From: Acidimicrobiales bacterium | GTDB taxonomy: Bacteria; Actinomycetota; Acidimicrobiia; Acidimicrobiales; Poriferisodalaceae | Direction: 5' to 3' | DNA length: 64,000 bases | NCBI GenBank assembly: GCA_041394185.1 | Contig: JAWKIQ010000002.1 | Location: 310,001 to 374,000, forward strand | Shown: piece after piece, positions 8,225 to 17,577 of the stretch | How positions within the stretch are numbered: position 1 is the first letter of the stretch | Layout of the letters: the number at the start of each line of letters is the position of its first letter | Position numbers and translations under genes: made by a program | Notes under the pieces: generated by a model | What the model was told of the DNA's origin: nothing | What the model saw: the letters and a program-made list of their open reading frames with translations, nothing else | Database searches by the model: none

Positions 8225-9082
8225 TCACGGACTGGTCTGGGTGGGGCTCCAGCCGAACCGGTTCATGCAGCCGGGCCAGGCGGCCCAGGTCTGGATCTCC
8301 CACAACAGGGCACCGCGATAGATCTGCTCGGCGCGGCTCGCCTGATGTGGATAACCGTTTCCGCCCATCCACTCCCACGAAGAAGTCGTGAACTGGATAC
8401 CACCGTAATAGCCGTTGCCGGTGTTGATGTCCCAGCGACCGCTCGATTCGCACATCGCCAATTGGTCCCACATTGCGATGGTGGGCCACGAGTCTTTCCA
8501 CGGATAGGGAGCGATGGGAGAAACCGAAGGCGCTTCTGTGGTGGTCGTGGTGGGCGCCTCGGTGGTGGAAGTAGTCGTGGTGGTCTCGGGCGCCGTAGTG
8601 GTGGGCGCCTCGGTGGTGGAAGTAGTCGTGGTGGTCTCGGGCGCCGTAGTGGTGGGCGCCTCGGTGGTGGAGGTAGTCGTGGTTGTCGGAGCTGCGGCCG
8701 TCGTGGTTGTCGGAGCTGCGGTCGACGTGGTGGTCGATGTCGCCACCTCGGCCACCTCGGGCGTTTGCTCGACGGCAGGTTCGGTAGTGGTGGTGGTTTC
8801 GGCCACGGTCGTGGGGGTTTCGGCAGCGACGGCAGCCGACTGTTGAGCTCCGGCGGAGGGATCGGTCGCCCCAGGCTGGGATTGCTGGGCCTGGGCCAGG
8901 GCTGATTCTGCGGCGAGGAACAGATCAGACGCGAACGACGCGGCAGCTCCACCCGCCGGCGAACCGTCGAGGCTTTGTGTCTCGACCACGTCCGCGTTGG
9001 ACGAGGCGGCCTTTACCGGCTGGGGCGCAGGCGCGAGAGTCAGGTTGTACAGCATGAGCAACGGCAGCGTCACCATCGTCAC
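8225..9082 (-). CDS. Secreted resuscitation-promoting-factor-like transglycosylase
   Basis: 285 residues from ATG 9082, with a hydrophobic N-terminal segment, a Thr/Pro/Glu-rich linker of about 100 residues, and a C-terminal Rpf domain of about 75 residues. The domain has WDQLAMCESSGRWDINTGNG with the catalytic Glu after Cys, YYGGIQF, and the partner Cys near AAWPGCMNRFGW. Such enzymes cleave peptidoglycan and support growth resumption in actinobacteria. The reading frame is open and rich in Arg upstream (RNRYSERRRSIRV), so the true start may lie further 5' at a rare codon; this would give a more typical signal peptide. Opposite-strand reading of the linker is a low-complexity artefact. Confidence 0.85.
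   Translation of the reverse strand: MTMVTLPLLMLYNLTLAPAPQPVKAASSNADVVETQSLDGSPAGGAAASFASDLFLAAESALAQAQQSQPGATDPSAGAQQSAAVAAETPTTVAETTTTTEPAVEQTPEVAEVATSTTTSTAAPTTTTAAAPTTTTTSTTEAPTTTAPETTTTTSTTEAPTTTAPETTTTTSTTEAPTTTTTEAPSVSPIAPYPWKDSWPTIAMWDQLAMCESSGRWDINTGNGYYGGIQFTTSSWEWMGGNGYPHQASRAEQIYRGALLWEIQTWAAWPGCMNRFGWSPTQTSP
8547..8690. repeat. 51-bp tandem repeat in the Rpf linker
   Basis: Two near-perfect copies (8547-8597 and 8598-8648) and a partial third encode a 17-residue Thr/Pro/Glu unit (containing EAPTTTAPETTTTTSTT). The period is a multiple of three, so copy-number change keeps the frame and would only lengthen or shorten the cell-wall-spanning linker. Confidence 0.8.
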
Positions 9083-9193
9083 CGAACTGGCGACGCGGAT
9101 GGAGCGCCGGCGCTCCGAATATCGATTTCTCAGTTTTCCAGCTCCGCCTCGGGGGCACCCTCGAAGGAGGGGACTTCCTTGGCGGACAGGAGC

Positions 9194-10003
9194 CTAGGTA
9201 GCCGATGACGCTCGCGCAAACGGTTCTCGAAGACCGTAGAAATCGATGGCGTTCAGCGAAGTGGCTCGAGCCACTCGTTCCACGTCTACCTGCTTGAGCG
9301 CCGCGATCTTCTGGCCTACGGCAACCACCAGCTCGGGACGGTTCTTGCGACCGCGATGTGGTACCGGAGCCAGGTAGGGAGAGTCGGTCTCGACCATCAT
9401 CGAGCCGAGGGGGCACATCTTGGCGGCCTCTGCGAGATCGGTGGCACTCGGAAACGTGACGATGCCGCTGAACGACAGGGTGACCCCCCGTTCGAGCGCC
9501 CACTCGGCCTCGGCGGGGCCTCCGGTGAAGCAGTGGAAGACGGTGTTGGCCGGAATGCCATGGACATCGAGCATTTCGAAGGTGTCTTCCCATGCACTTC
9601 GCGAGTGAATCACCAGCGGCAGTTGGTGCTCGTGCGCCAACTCGATCTGTTGGGCGAAGACCCGCCGTTGCACATCGCGAGGCGAGTTGTCGTAGTGATA
9701 GTCCAGACCACACTCGCCCACCGCTACTACCCGGGGATGCTCGAGGAGTTCGGCTAGCCCGTCGATTCCGTCCTTGGCATCGTGGGGATGAACACCTGCC
9801 GTGGCCACGACCGACTGGAATCGCTCGGCTCGAGTGATGGCGGCTCGGCTGTGGTCGATGTCTGTGCCCACGTCGACCAGCAGCAACACACCGGCGCGAG
9901 CCGCGTGTTCGACCTGTTCGAGCGCCTGGTCGGGGTCGTCGGGCAGATGGCAGTGATTGTCGATCCAGACGACCTCGGACATCATCGAATCCTCGGACGC
10001 CAT
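9194..10003 (-). CDS. tatD: TatD-family metal-dependent hydrolase
   Basis: 269 residues. Metal ligands of the TatD family are visible: DNHCHL near residue 15, the bridging Glu in VAVGECGLDYHYD, LVIHSRSA, HCFTGG, and ETDSPYLAP near the C-terminus. TatD proteins are 3'-5' exonucleases or deoxyribonucleases; the cellular substrate here is unknown. ATG at 10003 overlaps the metG stop in TGATG. The metG-tatD-rpf-rsmA-ispE order is typical for Actinomycetota. Confidence 0.92.
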   Translation of the reverse strand: MASEDSMMSEVVWIDNHCHLPDDPDQALEQVEHAARAGVLLLVDVGTDIDHSRAAITRAERFQSVVATAGVHPHDAKDGIDGLAELLEHPRVVAVGECGLDYHYDNSPRDVQRRVFAQQIELAHEHQLPLVIHSRSAWEDTFEMLDVHGIPANTVFHCFTGGPAEAEWALERGVTLSFSGIVTFPSATDLAEAAKMCPLGSMMVETDSPYLAPVPHRGRKNRPELVVAVGQKIAALKQVDVERVARATSLNAIDFYGLREPFARASSAT

Positions 10004-11502
10004 CAGACCTTGAGGCGCGGGAAGATGGGGTCACCCTTGGCAACCGTCAGCCCGCCGGGGTACAGACCCCACTGGGTGTCGACGCCAACCCTGCACTGTT
10101 CGGGCGAACCATCGAGGCCTATTCGACGCCAGATCTCGCGGCTGGCCGCCGGCACGGCCGGACTGGCCAGAATGGCCACCAGCCTGAGAGCCTCTAGTGC
10201 GTCGCCGAGCACGGCGTCGGTGTCAGGGCCGGGCTCGGCCTTCCAGGGCTCGGCGTCTTCGAGCAGCGAGTTGGTGTCGCGGATGATTTGCCAGGTCGCC
10301 TCGAGCGCCTCGGACGGCGCGACGCGGCACCAGGCATCGTCGGCCGTGGCGACAGCCGAAGCCGCTACCTCGGCCAGGGGTGAATCGGGCCTGGGCGCCG
10401 GGCCGATTCCGTCGCATTTCTTCGCGACCACCGTCGCCACCCGGTTCATCAGGTTCCCGAGATTGTTCGCCAGGTCTGAGTTGTATCTAGCAACCATCCC
10501 CTCGTAGGAGAAATCACCATCCGGACCGAAGTTCTGGTCGCGAAGGAAGTGATAGCGGAACCCGTCGACGCCGAAGTCTTCGACCAGATCTGCGGGGGCG
10601 ATGTGGTTGAGCCTGGTCTTGCTCATCTTCTCACCGCCGATCAGCAGGAAGCCGTGGACGCTGATGTTGCTGGGCGGTTCGACTCCTGCCGACATGAGCA
10701 TCGCCGGCCAGTACACGCAGTGGAACCGCAGGATGTCCTTGCCGATCAGGTGATGCCCAGGCCACCACTTTGCGAACTGTGCGTCATCGGTGCCGTAGCC
10801 CGCCGCGGTGATGTAGTTGGTGAGGGCGTCGAACCAGACGTAGGTGACGTGCTGGGTATCCCAAGGGATGGGTACGCCCCAGTCGATCGAGGTCCGCGAG
10901 ATCGAGAAGTCCTGCAGGCCCTGCTTGATGAATCCGATGGCCTCGTTGCGCTTGGACGCAGGCCTGACCAGTTCGGGGTTGCTCTGGTACCAGTCGAGCA
11001 GCCGATCCTCGAACTTCGACAGCAAGAAGAAGTAGTTCTCTTCGCGCATCGTTATGACCGGTCGGCCGAGCCGTTCCAATTCGGCAACCTCGTCCTCGGT
11101 CACATAGGCCTCGTCTGCCACCGAATAGAGGCCCTCGTAGGTGCGCAGCTCGATGTCGCCGTTGTCGTAGCAGGCCTGGAGGATCTTCTGAACGGCTCGG
11201 TGGTGTCGGGGTTCGGTGGTCCGGATGAACTGGTCGTAGGAGATGTCGAGTTGGTTCCAGGCATCGACGTAGCGTTGCGAGGTCCTGTCGACCCACACCT
11301 GCGGGTCGAGGCCGCTGTCTTCGGCCGAGCGCTGCACCTTGAGGCCATGCTCGTCCGTGCCGGTCACGAACAACACGTCATCGCCACGCAGCCTATGCCA
11401 GCGAGCCACACCATCGGCTGTGACCGTCGTGTAGGCGTGACCGATGTGGGGTGCGTCGTTCGCGTAGTAGATGGGCGTTGTCAGCATCTTTGTACGGCTC
11501 AT
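10003..11502 (-). CDS. metG: Methionyl-tRNA synthetase
   Basis: 499 residues; class I synthetase charging tRNA-Met. HIGH box PHIGHAYT at about 14-21, KMSKT(RLNH) signature near 300, and WFDALTNYI between. The connective peptide has GLYSVADEAYVTEDE where many MetGs carry zinc cysteines, so this is the zinc-free form. It ends after the anticodon-binding helical domain and lacks the C-terminal tRNA-binding (EMAP-like) extension. ATG at 11502 is chosen because it gives MSRTKMLTTPIYYAND; the frame is open further upstream but reads as non-coding. Confidence 0.95.
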   Translation of the reverse strand: MSRTKMLTTPIYYANDAPHIGHAYTTVTADGVARWHRLRGDDVLFVTGTDEHGLKVQRSAEDSGLDPQVWVDRTSQRYVDAWNQLDISYDQFIRTTEPRHHRAVQKILQACYDNGDIELRTYEGLYSVADEAYVTEDEVAELERLGRPVITMREENYFFLLSKFEDRLLDWYQSNPELVRPASKRNEAIGFIKQGLQDFSISRTSIDWGVPIPWDTQHVTYVWFDALTNYITAAGYGTDDAQFAKWWPGHHLIGKDILRFHCVYWPAMLMSAGVEPPSNISVHGFLLIGGEKMSKTRLNHIAPADLVEDFGVDGFRYHFLRDQNFGPDGDFSYEGMVARYNSDLANNLGNLMNRVATVVAKKCDGIGPAPRPDSPLAEVAASAVATADDAWCRVAPSEALEATWQIIRDTNSLLEDAEPWKAEPGPDTDAVLGDALEALRLVAILASPAVPAASREIWRRIGLDGSPEQCRVGVDTQWGLYPGGLTVAKGDPIFPRLKV

Positions 11503-11744
11503 AGAACCCTGCTCTCCAGCGCTCCTTGGCGCACCAGCCCGGTGCACGTACGCGATCGGTGTTGGTCGAGAGTAGCGACGCCACGCCCGCACACGCGCCC
11601 TCTTTTCAAGCTGGGCCAAAGCGGTATTCTCATCACGCGCGAGCAATGAAGCGACCACGTTTGCGATCCGAGCTGGCCGACGATACGGCTGGAGTACCTC
11701 CGAACGGCCATATCCCCCCACGACCACGAGAGACGAGGAGAGCG

Positions 11745-13463
11745 GTGAGTTCGCCACCTGAAGCACACCGTTCCCACGACCCTCCCGTCGTGCGCGCCGA
11801 AACACTGCTGCCTGCGAAGCCTGCGGTGAAGCCTCGCGAGCTGTGGTTGCGCGGTGGGTTCGACCAGGCTTCGATAGGGCTCGCCATCATCGACCGCGAG
11901 GGCCAGATTCGGCTGGTCAACGGCGCATTCACCAACCTGTCGGGCCTGCCCAAGAGCAAGGTCGTCGGCACACGCCTGCCCGACCTGCTCGAACCACCTT
12001 CGAGCGAGGTGGTCCAGCAGTGGTGCCTGGCACCGGTGCAGCCAGCGACTTTCGAGGTGACGGTCCAGCGTGCATCTGCCAGCCCGCTGGAGGCGGTGTT
12101 GCTGGTCAGCCCTCTCAGTGGAGGCGGCGCCACAGGGCACACCCTGGTGCAGTTGGTCCCGGCGGCGCTGAGCCCCACCACCCGCGAAGAGCTGGCCCGT
12201 TTCCACGGCGTCATCGACCACATAGACGACCTGATTGTCACCACCAGGGCCGACGGCACCATCACGTTCGTGTCGGCGTCGACCCAGCGGGCCACAGGCA
12301 GGGACACCGAATCGCTGGTGGGTTCGTCGTTCTTCGACCTGGTCCACCCCGAAGATCGCGTGGCCATCACGTCGGCACGCCGCAAGTCTCGCTCTCCCGT
12401 GCTCGAGATCGCGGTTCGTATCGCATCCGAGAGCGGCTGGAGCAAGCGCCACCTCACGGTCACCGAGATCCGCGACCAGCTCGACCAACTGCTGGGCATC
12501 GCCTACGTCGGAGCCACCGCCGCAACGTCGTCCGAGCTGTCCACCGACCCCGCAGAAGACCGATTCGACGACCTGTTCGCGTCCACCCCGGACTGCGTCT
12601 GGAGATTCGACATGACAGGTCCGGCGTCGGCCAACCCCGCGGCCCGGAAGCTGCTGGGGCTGGGAGCGACCGAACCCCTGGAAGGCCTGGGCCTGTTGGA
12701 GATTCATCCCCGGTGGGTTGTCGAACGAATCGCCAAACACGGGGTTCCCGAGACCCGAGCCGGCCGATCGTGGACCGCAGACCTCGCCCTACTGGACCGC
12801 GACGGTGAGGAGATTCCGGTTTCGCTGGTGCTGATCGGCCACCCCGACCCGTCGGGTCGAGTCGACAGGTGGACGTCGATCAGCCGCCCGGTCACCGGCG
12901 ACCGCACCGCCGCCGAGCTCAGGTGGGCGGCCACCCACGATCACCTGACTGGCCTACCGGGCCGTGTGCTGATGTACGACCGCATCGAGGTCGCATTGGC
13001 CAGGGCCAACCGCACCGGGCAGAGGGTCGGTTTGCTGCTGCTCGACCTCGACTTCTTCGATGTGGTCAACGAGTCGGTCGGGGTCGACATCGCGGACCGG
13101 ATGCTGAAGGCTCTGGCCGAGAGGCTGGTGCTGTCGATTCGCCCTGGCGACTCGATCGGGCGCATGGGCGAAGACGAGTTCGTGGTGTTGTGTGATCACT
13201 TCGACCACATCGACGACGCGGAGCGTTTCGCCGAGAGACTGATGCGCGTCGTCGAAGAACCCGTCGAGCTCGACGGTGCAGAGTGGTTCGTCTCGATGAG
13301 TGTCGGAATCGCCGTCGCCAGGCACGGGGTGACCAACGTCGATGGCCTCATGCGCAGTGCAGATGCCGCCATGTACCGCGCCAAGGAGCTCGGGCGGGGC
13401 CGACACGTGGTGTTCGGCAACACGCTCAGTACCCCCCGGCTGCCGTTCGCGCCACCGGATTGA
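11745..13463 (+). CDS. PAS-containing GGDEF-domain protein
   Basis: 572 residues. Three PAS-like segments occupy about residues 40-150, 155-260 and 270-385; a GGDEF domain covers about 400-560 (HDHLTGLPGR, then LLLLDLDFFDVVNESVG). The active-site loop reads RMGEDEF rather than GGDEF, so diguanylate cyclase activity is uncertain. No membrane segment seen. GTG at 11745 is chosen because GAGGAG lies four bases ahead; upstream in-frame ATGs at 11526 and 11646 have no such site. The gene is divergent from metG and is followed by a regulator and a PilZ-linked glycosyltransferase, suggesting a c-di-GMP-related group. Confidence 0.85.
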   Translation: MSSPPEAHRSHDPPVVRAETLLPAKPAVKPRELWLRGGFDQASIGLAIIDREGQIRLVNGAFTNLSGLPKSKVVGTRLPDLLEPPSSEVVQQWCLAPVQPATFEVTVQRASASPLEAVLLVSPLSGGGATGHTLVQLVPAALSPTTREELARFHGVIDHIDDLIVTTRADGTITFVSASTQRATGRDTESLVGSSFFDLVHPEDRVAITSARRKSRSPVLEIAVRIASESGWSKRHLTVTEIRDQLDQLLGIAYVGATAATSSELSTDPAEDRFDDLFASTPDCVWRFDMTGPASANPAARKLLGLGATEPLEGLGLLEIHPRWVVERIAKHGVPETRAGRSWTADLALLDRDGEEIPVSLVLIGHPDPSGRVDRWTSISRPVTGDRTAAELRWAATHDHLTGLPGRVLMYDRIEVALARANRTGQRVGLLLLDLDFFDVVNESVGVDIADRMLKALAERLVLSIRPGDSIGRMGEDEFVVLCDHFDHIDDAERFAERLMRVVEEPVELDGAEWFVSMSVGIAVARHGVTNVDGLMRSADAAMYRAKELGRGRHVVFGNTLSTPRLPFAPPD

Positions 13464-13530
13464 CCGTCACAAACAACCAGCCGTCGGATAACCACCAGTA
13501 GCCGAGCTTTGTTCGGTACTCTCAGCCGCC

Positions 13531-14817
13531 ATGACGGCACCGTGGGGCGTAGCGGGCAAACGCGCTACCGAGATAAGCGACAGCGTCGAGAACGCAATCC
13601 GCGAAGGACGCCTGGCGCCCGGCACGAAGTTGCCGACCGTCAGGGCGCTGGCCGAACAGCTGAACGTCAGCCCGAGCACCGTGTCCTCGGCCTATCGCCA
13701 GCTGCGTCAACGCGGTGTCATCTCGACCCACGGTCGCGGCGGCACCAAGGTGCACCAGCGCCCGCCCATCGAGACGCCATCTCCGTCGCCACTGCCCGAC
13801 AACGTCCGCGACCTCACCCAGACGCGCCACCAGGACGAGATCGCCCCGACACTGACGCAGGTGATGCACGACCTCGCTGATCGTCTGGTGTCGCCCGGTC
13901 CCGTCGATCTCGAGGAGCGCCTCATCAAGGATTTCGAGGTAGACGGCATCACCAGCGCAGGCGTGGTCGTCATAGGTTCTGCACGAGAGGCGCTCGATCG
14001 CATCCTCGACTCTCAGCTCCTGCCCGGCGACCGGGTGGCGGTGGAAGACCCGACGTCGATGGAAATCGCCGACGTTCTGAGCCTGAACGGGCTGGACCCG
14101 GTAGCGGTGTCGGTCGATGAACGAGGCGCCATCCCCGAAAGCCTCGAGGCCGCTCTTCCAAGAGTGGCTGCCTGCATCTTGACCCCGAGGGGCCACGACC
14201 CCACCGGGGCGGTCATCGACGCTGCCCGGGCCTCCGAGCTCAGGACCGTGCTGAGGGCCAGCCCCGGCGTCGCCCTGATCGAGTGGGATCCTCTCGGACC
14301 GCTCGCAGGCGCCGAGTACGAGCCCATCGCCGACCCCGACCGGTCGCGCTGGTCGGTTGTTCGTTCGTTCGAGCCGATGTTCGGAAACCGCCTCGGGGTG
14401 GCCGCCATGGCCGGCGACCCCGTGACCCTGGCCAGGGTCCGGGGTCGGGTCGAACGCCTCGGAAGCCCGCTGGGCTCGCTGACCCGCCGCATCGTCGACG
14501 AGTTGTTGGCTCACCCCGGTGCCGGGCAGCGACTGGCCCTCACCACTCGCGCCAACGGCAGCAAGCGTCTCGCCCTGATGGGCGAGCTCCGCGCCCGCGG
14601 AATAGCCAGTCGGGGCCAGGCCGGTCCTTGGGTGTGGATTCCGGTTCACGACCAGGACAAGGCCGTTGCCAAGCTCTTCGAACGCGGCTGGCTGGTCATC
14701 GGCGGCGAGGCCGTGGATGCCAACTCTCCTCACGGAATTCGCGTTTCGGTGGCTCGCCTCGACGGCTCCCTTTCGCGGCGCCTGGCCGACGACCTTCTAG
14801 AGGTGCTGGCGTCCTAG
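13531..14817 (+). CDS. MocR-like GntR regulator with degenerate aminotransferase domain
   Basis: 428 residues: an N-terminal GntR winged helix at about 10-75 (SVENAIREGRLAPGTKLPTV, then LAEQLNVSPSTVSSAYRQL) fused to an aminotransferase-like domain at about 130-420. In MocR proteins the latter binds PLP as a ligand sensor through a lysine in an S-x-S-K motif. Here the equivalent stretch at 279-289 is SFEPMFGNRLG: Pro replaces Lys. The usual EDDYD is also lost (IEWDPLG at 250-256), while an N/H-P-T-G-like HDPTG remains. DNA binding is likely; PLP binding by the normal route is not. The gene lies 67 bases after the GGDEF gene and 68 before the glycosyltransferase. Confidence 0.85.
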   Translation: MTAPWGVAGKRATEISDSVENAIREGRLAPGTKLPTVRALAEQLNVSPSTVSSAYRQLRQRGVISTHGRGGTKVHQRPPIETPSPSPLPDNVRDLTQTRHQDEIAPTLTQVMHDLADRLVSPGPVDLEERLIKDFEVDGITSAGVVVIGSAREALDRILDSQLLPGDRVAVEDPTSMEIADVLSLNGLDPVAVSVDERGAIPESLEAALPRVAACILTPRGHDPTGAVIDAARASELRTVLRASPGVALIEWDPLGPLAGAEYEPIADPDRSRWSVVRSFEPMFGNRLGVAAMAGDPVTLARVRGRVERLGSPLGSLTRRIVDELLAHPGAGQRLALTTRANGSKRLALMGELRARGIASRGQAGPWVWIPVHDQDKAVAKLFERGWLVIGGEAVDANSPHGIRVSVARLDGSLSRRLADDLLEVLAS

Positions 14818-14885
14818 GCCAGGTGGGGGCATCCCTCCACATAATCGCTTCTGCGTCGGAGGGTTTCGGTCGACATGACTAACGC

Positions 14886-16742
14886 ATGTCCACCACCAAG
14901 ACGCGCGCCGTCGAGCCGATCGAACGCACCGCAACCCGCTGGGACAACCAGACGCTGGTCCGCGTCGTGGCGGTTGCGTCCATAGTCGCAACCACGGCAT
15001 ATCTGACCTGGCGCCTCACATCGACACGTGGCGATGCGCCGCTGGGGCTGTTCGTGTCACTGCTGGCCATCGAAGTGTGGATCCTGGCCAGGCTGCTGAT
15101 CGACACCATCGTCTTGTGGAACGTTCCGCCGACCAAACGCCCAGACATCGGCGCTGCTCAGGACGTCGACATCTTCGTCACCACCTATCACGAGCCGGCT
15201 CATGTAGTACGAGCAACCCTTATCGGCTGCAGGGCGGTCGCGTACCCTCACGGCACATACCTGGTCGACGACGCCGGCCGAGACGACATGCGGCTGCTGG
15301 CCGAAGAGTTCGGCGTCACCTATGTGTGCCGCGACACCCCCGACGGGGCCCGCGCCGGGGCGTTGAACCACGCCCTCAAAGCGTCGAGCGCCGAACTGGT
15401 GCTGGTGCTCGACGCCGACCAGGTTCCTTTGCCCGACGCCCTGCATGCCGTCAGTGGCTACTTCCACGACCCCAGGGTGGCCGTTGTACAGACCCCGATG
15501 GAGTACCTCAACCGAGACTCGGTGCTGCACTCGGACAACGATCGCCACGAGCGCAGCTACACCAACGAGGTGTTGGGCCCTGCCAGAGGGCATCTGGGCG
15601 GCGCACTGTGGGAGGGCTCTGCCAGCCTCATCAGGCGCATCGCGTTCGCAACGGTCGGCGGTATCGCCACAGACTCGACCACCGGCGAACTCCAAACGAC
15701 CATGCGTCTGCACGCCGCAGGCTGGTCGACCCGCTATCACTCCGAACCCATCGTGCAGGGTCTGGCGCCACACAACCTCGAGGCATTCCTGCGTCAACGA
15801 GAGCGCTGGGCCCGAGGACACCTTGGCGTATTGCGAACTGCCGACGACCCGATCCGCAAGAAGGGAATCAACGCCAGGCAGCGCTTGTGCTTCTCGCAGT
15901 TGCTGATCGACTATCTGCAGGCACCGGTAGACCTGGCGATGACCTTGCTGCTGGTGGTCGTTCTGTGGACCGGCAATGTTCCGTTCGAGGCCTCCGCCCT
16001 GGAGCTGGCAACCCTTTGGTTGCCGGCGTTCGCGCTGCGCTCGGCTGCGGCCATCGCGTTGTCTCGGGGGCGGGTGCGCTTCGGTGAAACAGCGGCCAGG
16101 CGGATGCTGACGATCGAGATACACCTGCGGGCCCTGTTGGCTGCGATGTCGAGGCGGTCTGGTCGTTTCTCCCCGGTCGAACGCACAGGGGTCGACGAAG
16201 GTGGCTTCGACGTCATCGAACATCTAAGCCTGCTGACCGCCCTGACCTTGCTGGTCGAGGTGGCGATGGCGGTGCGGATGCTCGACGCCCTCATCGGATG
16301 GCCTCTGGAACCGATGCGCGGCCTTGCGTTGATCGCTGCTGCAGCCACCGGCGCCGCCGTGTTGTGGATGGCCCTGCAGGTTCTGGGCGTGTTCGTGCGG
16401 CGCCGCCAGCATCGCAGCCAGTACCGCGTCCAGGTCGACCTGGGTGCCTACGCCAACGGCCGGCTGGTCAAGATAAAAGACCTGACACAGGCCGGTGCTG
16501 GTTTCGTCTCGACCGTGCCGCTGGCTCCGGGGGCCAACGTCACGCTGCGGTTCAGGGTGGCCGACGCGAAGGGTGGGGCGGCCGACCTCGAGCTGAACGC
16601 CGTGGTGCGAAACCAGCTTCCCAACCAGTCGAGAACGAGGTTCCGCATCGGCTGTCGGTTTGTCGGGCTCACCACAGAACAGACCAACCTCATCGCCGAA
16701 TACACGGCAGTAGTGCGGCCCTATCAGCTGCTGCGGGCCTGA
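14886..16742 (+). CDS. Membrane family-2 glycosyltransferase with C-terminal PilZ domain
   Basis: 618 residues, cellulose-synthase-like. Two N-terminal membrane helices (about 25-42, 52-78), a cytoplasmic GT2 domain with LVDDAG (126-131), DAD (176-178) and QRERW (304-308), then further helices (about 345-370, 375-395, 420-445, 455-490) and a PilZ domain at about 500-605 with RSQYR and DLTQAGAGF. The third catalytic motif, normally TED, reads TGE (266-268). PilZ binds c-di-GMP in bacterial cellulose synthases, and here Thr replaces the usual Ser of D-x-S-x-x-G. Product polysaccharide is unknown. Confidence 0.88.
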   Translation: MSTTKTRAVEPIERTATRWDNQTLVRVVAVASIVATTAYLTWRLTSTRGDAPLGLFVSLLAIEVWILARLLIDTIVLWNVPPTKRPDIGAAQDVDIFVTTYHEPAHVVRATLIGCRAVAYPHGTYLVDDAGRDDMRLLAEEFGVTYVCRDTPDGARAGALNHALKASSAELVLVLDADQVPLPDALHAVSGYFHDPRVAVVQTPMEYLNRDSVLHSDNDRHERSYTNEVLGPARGHLGGALWEGSASLIRRIAFATVGGIATDSTTGELQTTMRLHAAGWSTRYHSEPIVQGLAPHNLEAFLRQRERWARGHLGVLRTADDPIRKKGINARQRLCFSQLLIDYLQAPVDLAMTLLLVVVLWTGNVPFEASALELATLWLPAFALRSAAAIALSRGRVRFGETAARRMLTIEIHLRALLAAMSRRSGRFSPVERTGVDEGGFDVIEHLSLLTALTLLVEVAMAVRMLDALIGWPLEPMRGLALIAAAATGAAVLWMALQVLGVFVRRRQHRSQYRVQVDLGAYANGRLVKIKDLTQAGAGFVSTVPLAPGANVTLRFRVADAKGGAADLELNAVVRNQLPNQSRTRFRIGCRFVGLTTEQTNLIAEYTAVVRPYQLLRA

Positions 16743-16746
16743 AGAC

Positions 16747-17577
16747 CTACCAGTCGAGCTCTAGAGCCAGGTCGTATACGCGCTTGCGGCCGATGGCCAG
16801 GTCGTGGGTCACGACCGCAACCGCAGAGCGTCGGTCGAGGCCCAGATCGCGACGGCGCTGAAGGGCGTCGACGATGTCGTCGTCACCCACATCGCTCACC
16901 TGGGCTGCTCCGGCGAGCACGACGACGACCTCGCCCTTGACCTCGCCGCTCACCAGTTCCGACGCTTGCCCCAGACGACCTCGGACAACCGTCTCGTGCA
17001 TCTTGGTCAGCTCGCGGCACATCGCAAATTGCCGATCTGGGCCGAACGCAACGGCAAGATCTTTCAGCGTGGCCGCCACGCGCTTGGGAGACTCGAACAA
17101 CACCGTCGGCTCTGGGCGTCGGCACAAGACGGCCATGCGCTCGTCGCGGGCCCTTCCCTTTCGGGGCAGAAACCCGGCGAACGTGAACCCGTCGGCAGCC
17201 AGGCCCGAAACCACCAACGCAGCCAGAACCGACGACGGCCCCGGAACGGCAACGACCTCGATGCCGGCGTCGATGGCCCGTCGCACCAGGTCGGCACCGG
17301 GATCTGACACTACGGGTGTCCCGGCATCGCTCACCACCGCACAGTCGATTCCGCCGACGATGCGATCGACGATGGTGCCCGAGCGCGAATACTCGGTGTG
17401 GGCGTCGAGGCGCACGAGTTCCGGACGCTTCAGCCCCAGCAACTCGAACAGCTTTCCGGTGCGGCGTGTGTCCTCACAGGCCACCACAGCAACAGTTTCG
17501 AGCACGCGCCTGGCCCGTGGGGAGACGTCGTCGAGGTTGCCTATGGGTGTTGCCACGGCATACAGCCGACCGCTCAC
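16747..17577 (-). CDS. rsmI: 16S rRNA (cytidine-2'-O)-methyltransferase RsmI
   Basis: 276 residues; tetrapyrrole-methylase-fold enzyme that 2'-O-methylates C1402 of 16S rRNA. Shows LYAVATPIGNLDDVSPRA at the N-terminus, VACEDTRRTG, SDAGTPVVSDPG, PGPSSVLAAL and FLPRKGRARDER. The GTG start at 17577 overlaps the DUF192 gene stop as GTGA. It converges on the glycosyltransferase gene with four bases between their stops, so transcription of the two units meets here. Confidence 0.93.
   Translation of the reverse strand: MSGRLYAVATPIGNLDDVSPRARRVLETVAVVACEDTRRTGKLFELLGLKRPELVRLDAHTEYSRSGTIVDRIVGGIDCAVVSDAGTPVVSDPGADLVRRAIDAGIEVVAVPGPSSVLAALVVSGLAADGFTFAGFLPRKGRARDERMAVLCRRPEPTVLFESPKRVAATLKDLAVAFGPDRQFAMCRELTKMHETVVRGRLGQASELVSGEVKGEVVVVLAGAAQVSDVGDDDIVDALQRRRDLGLDRRSAVAVVTHDLAIGRKRVYDLALELDW

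Noticed and set aside
8514..8846. Val-rich plus-strand reading frame
   Set aside because: Opposite strand of the Rpf linker repeat; no start signal and no domain.
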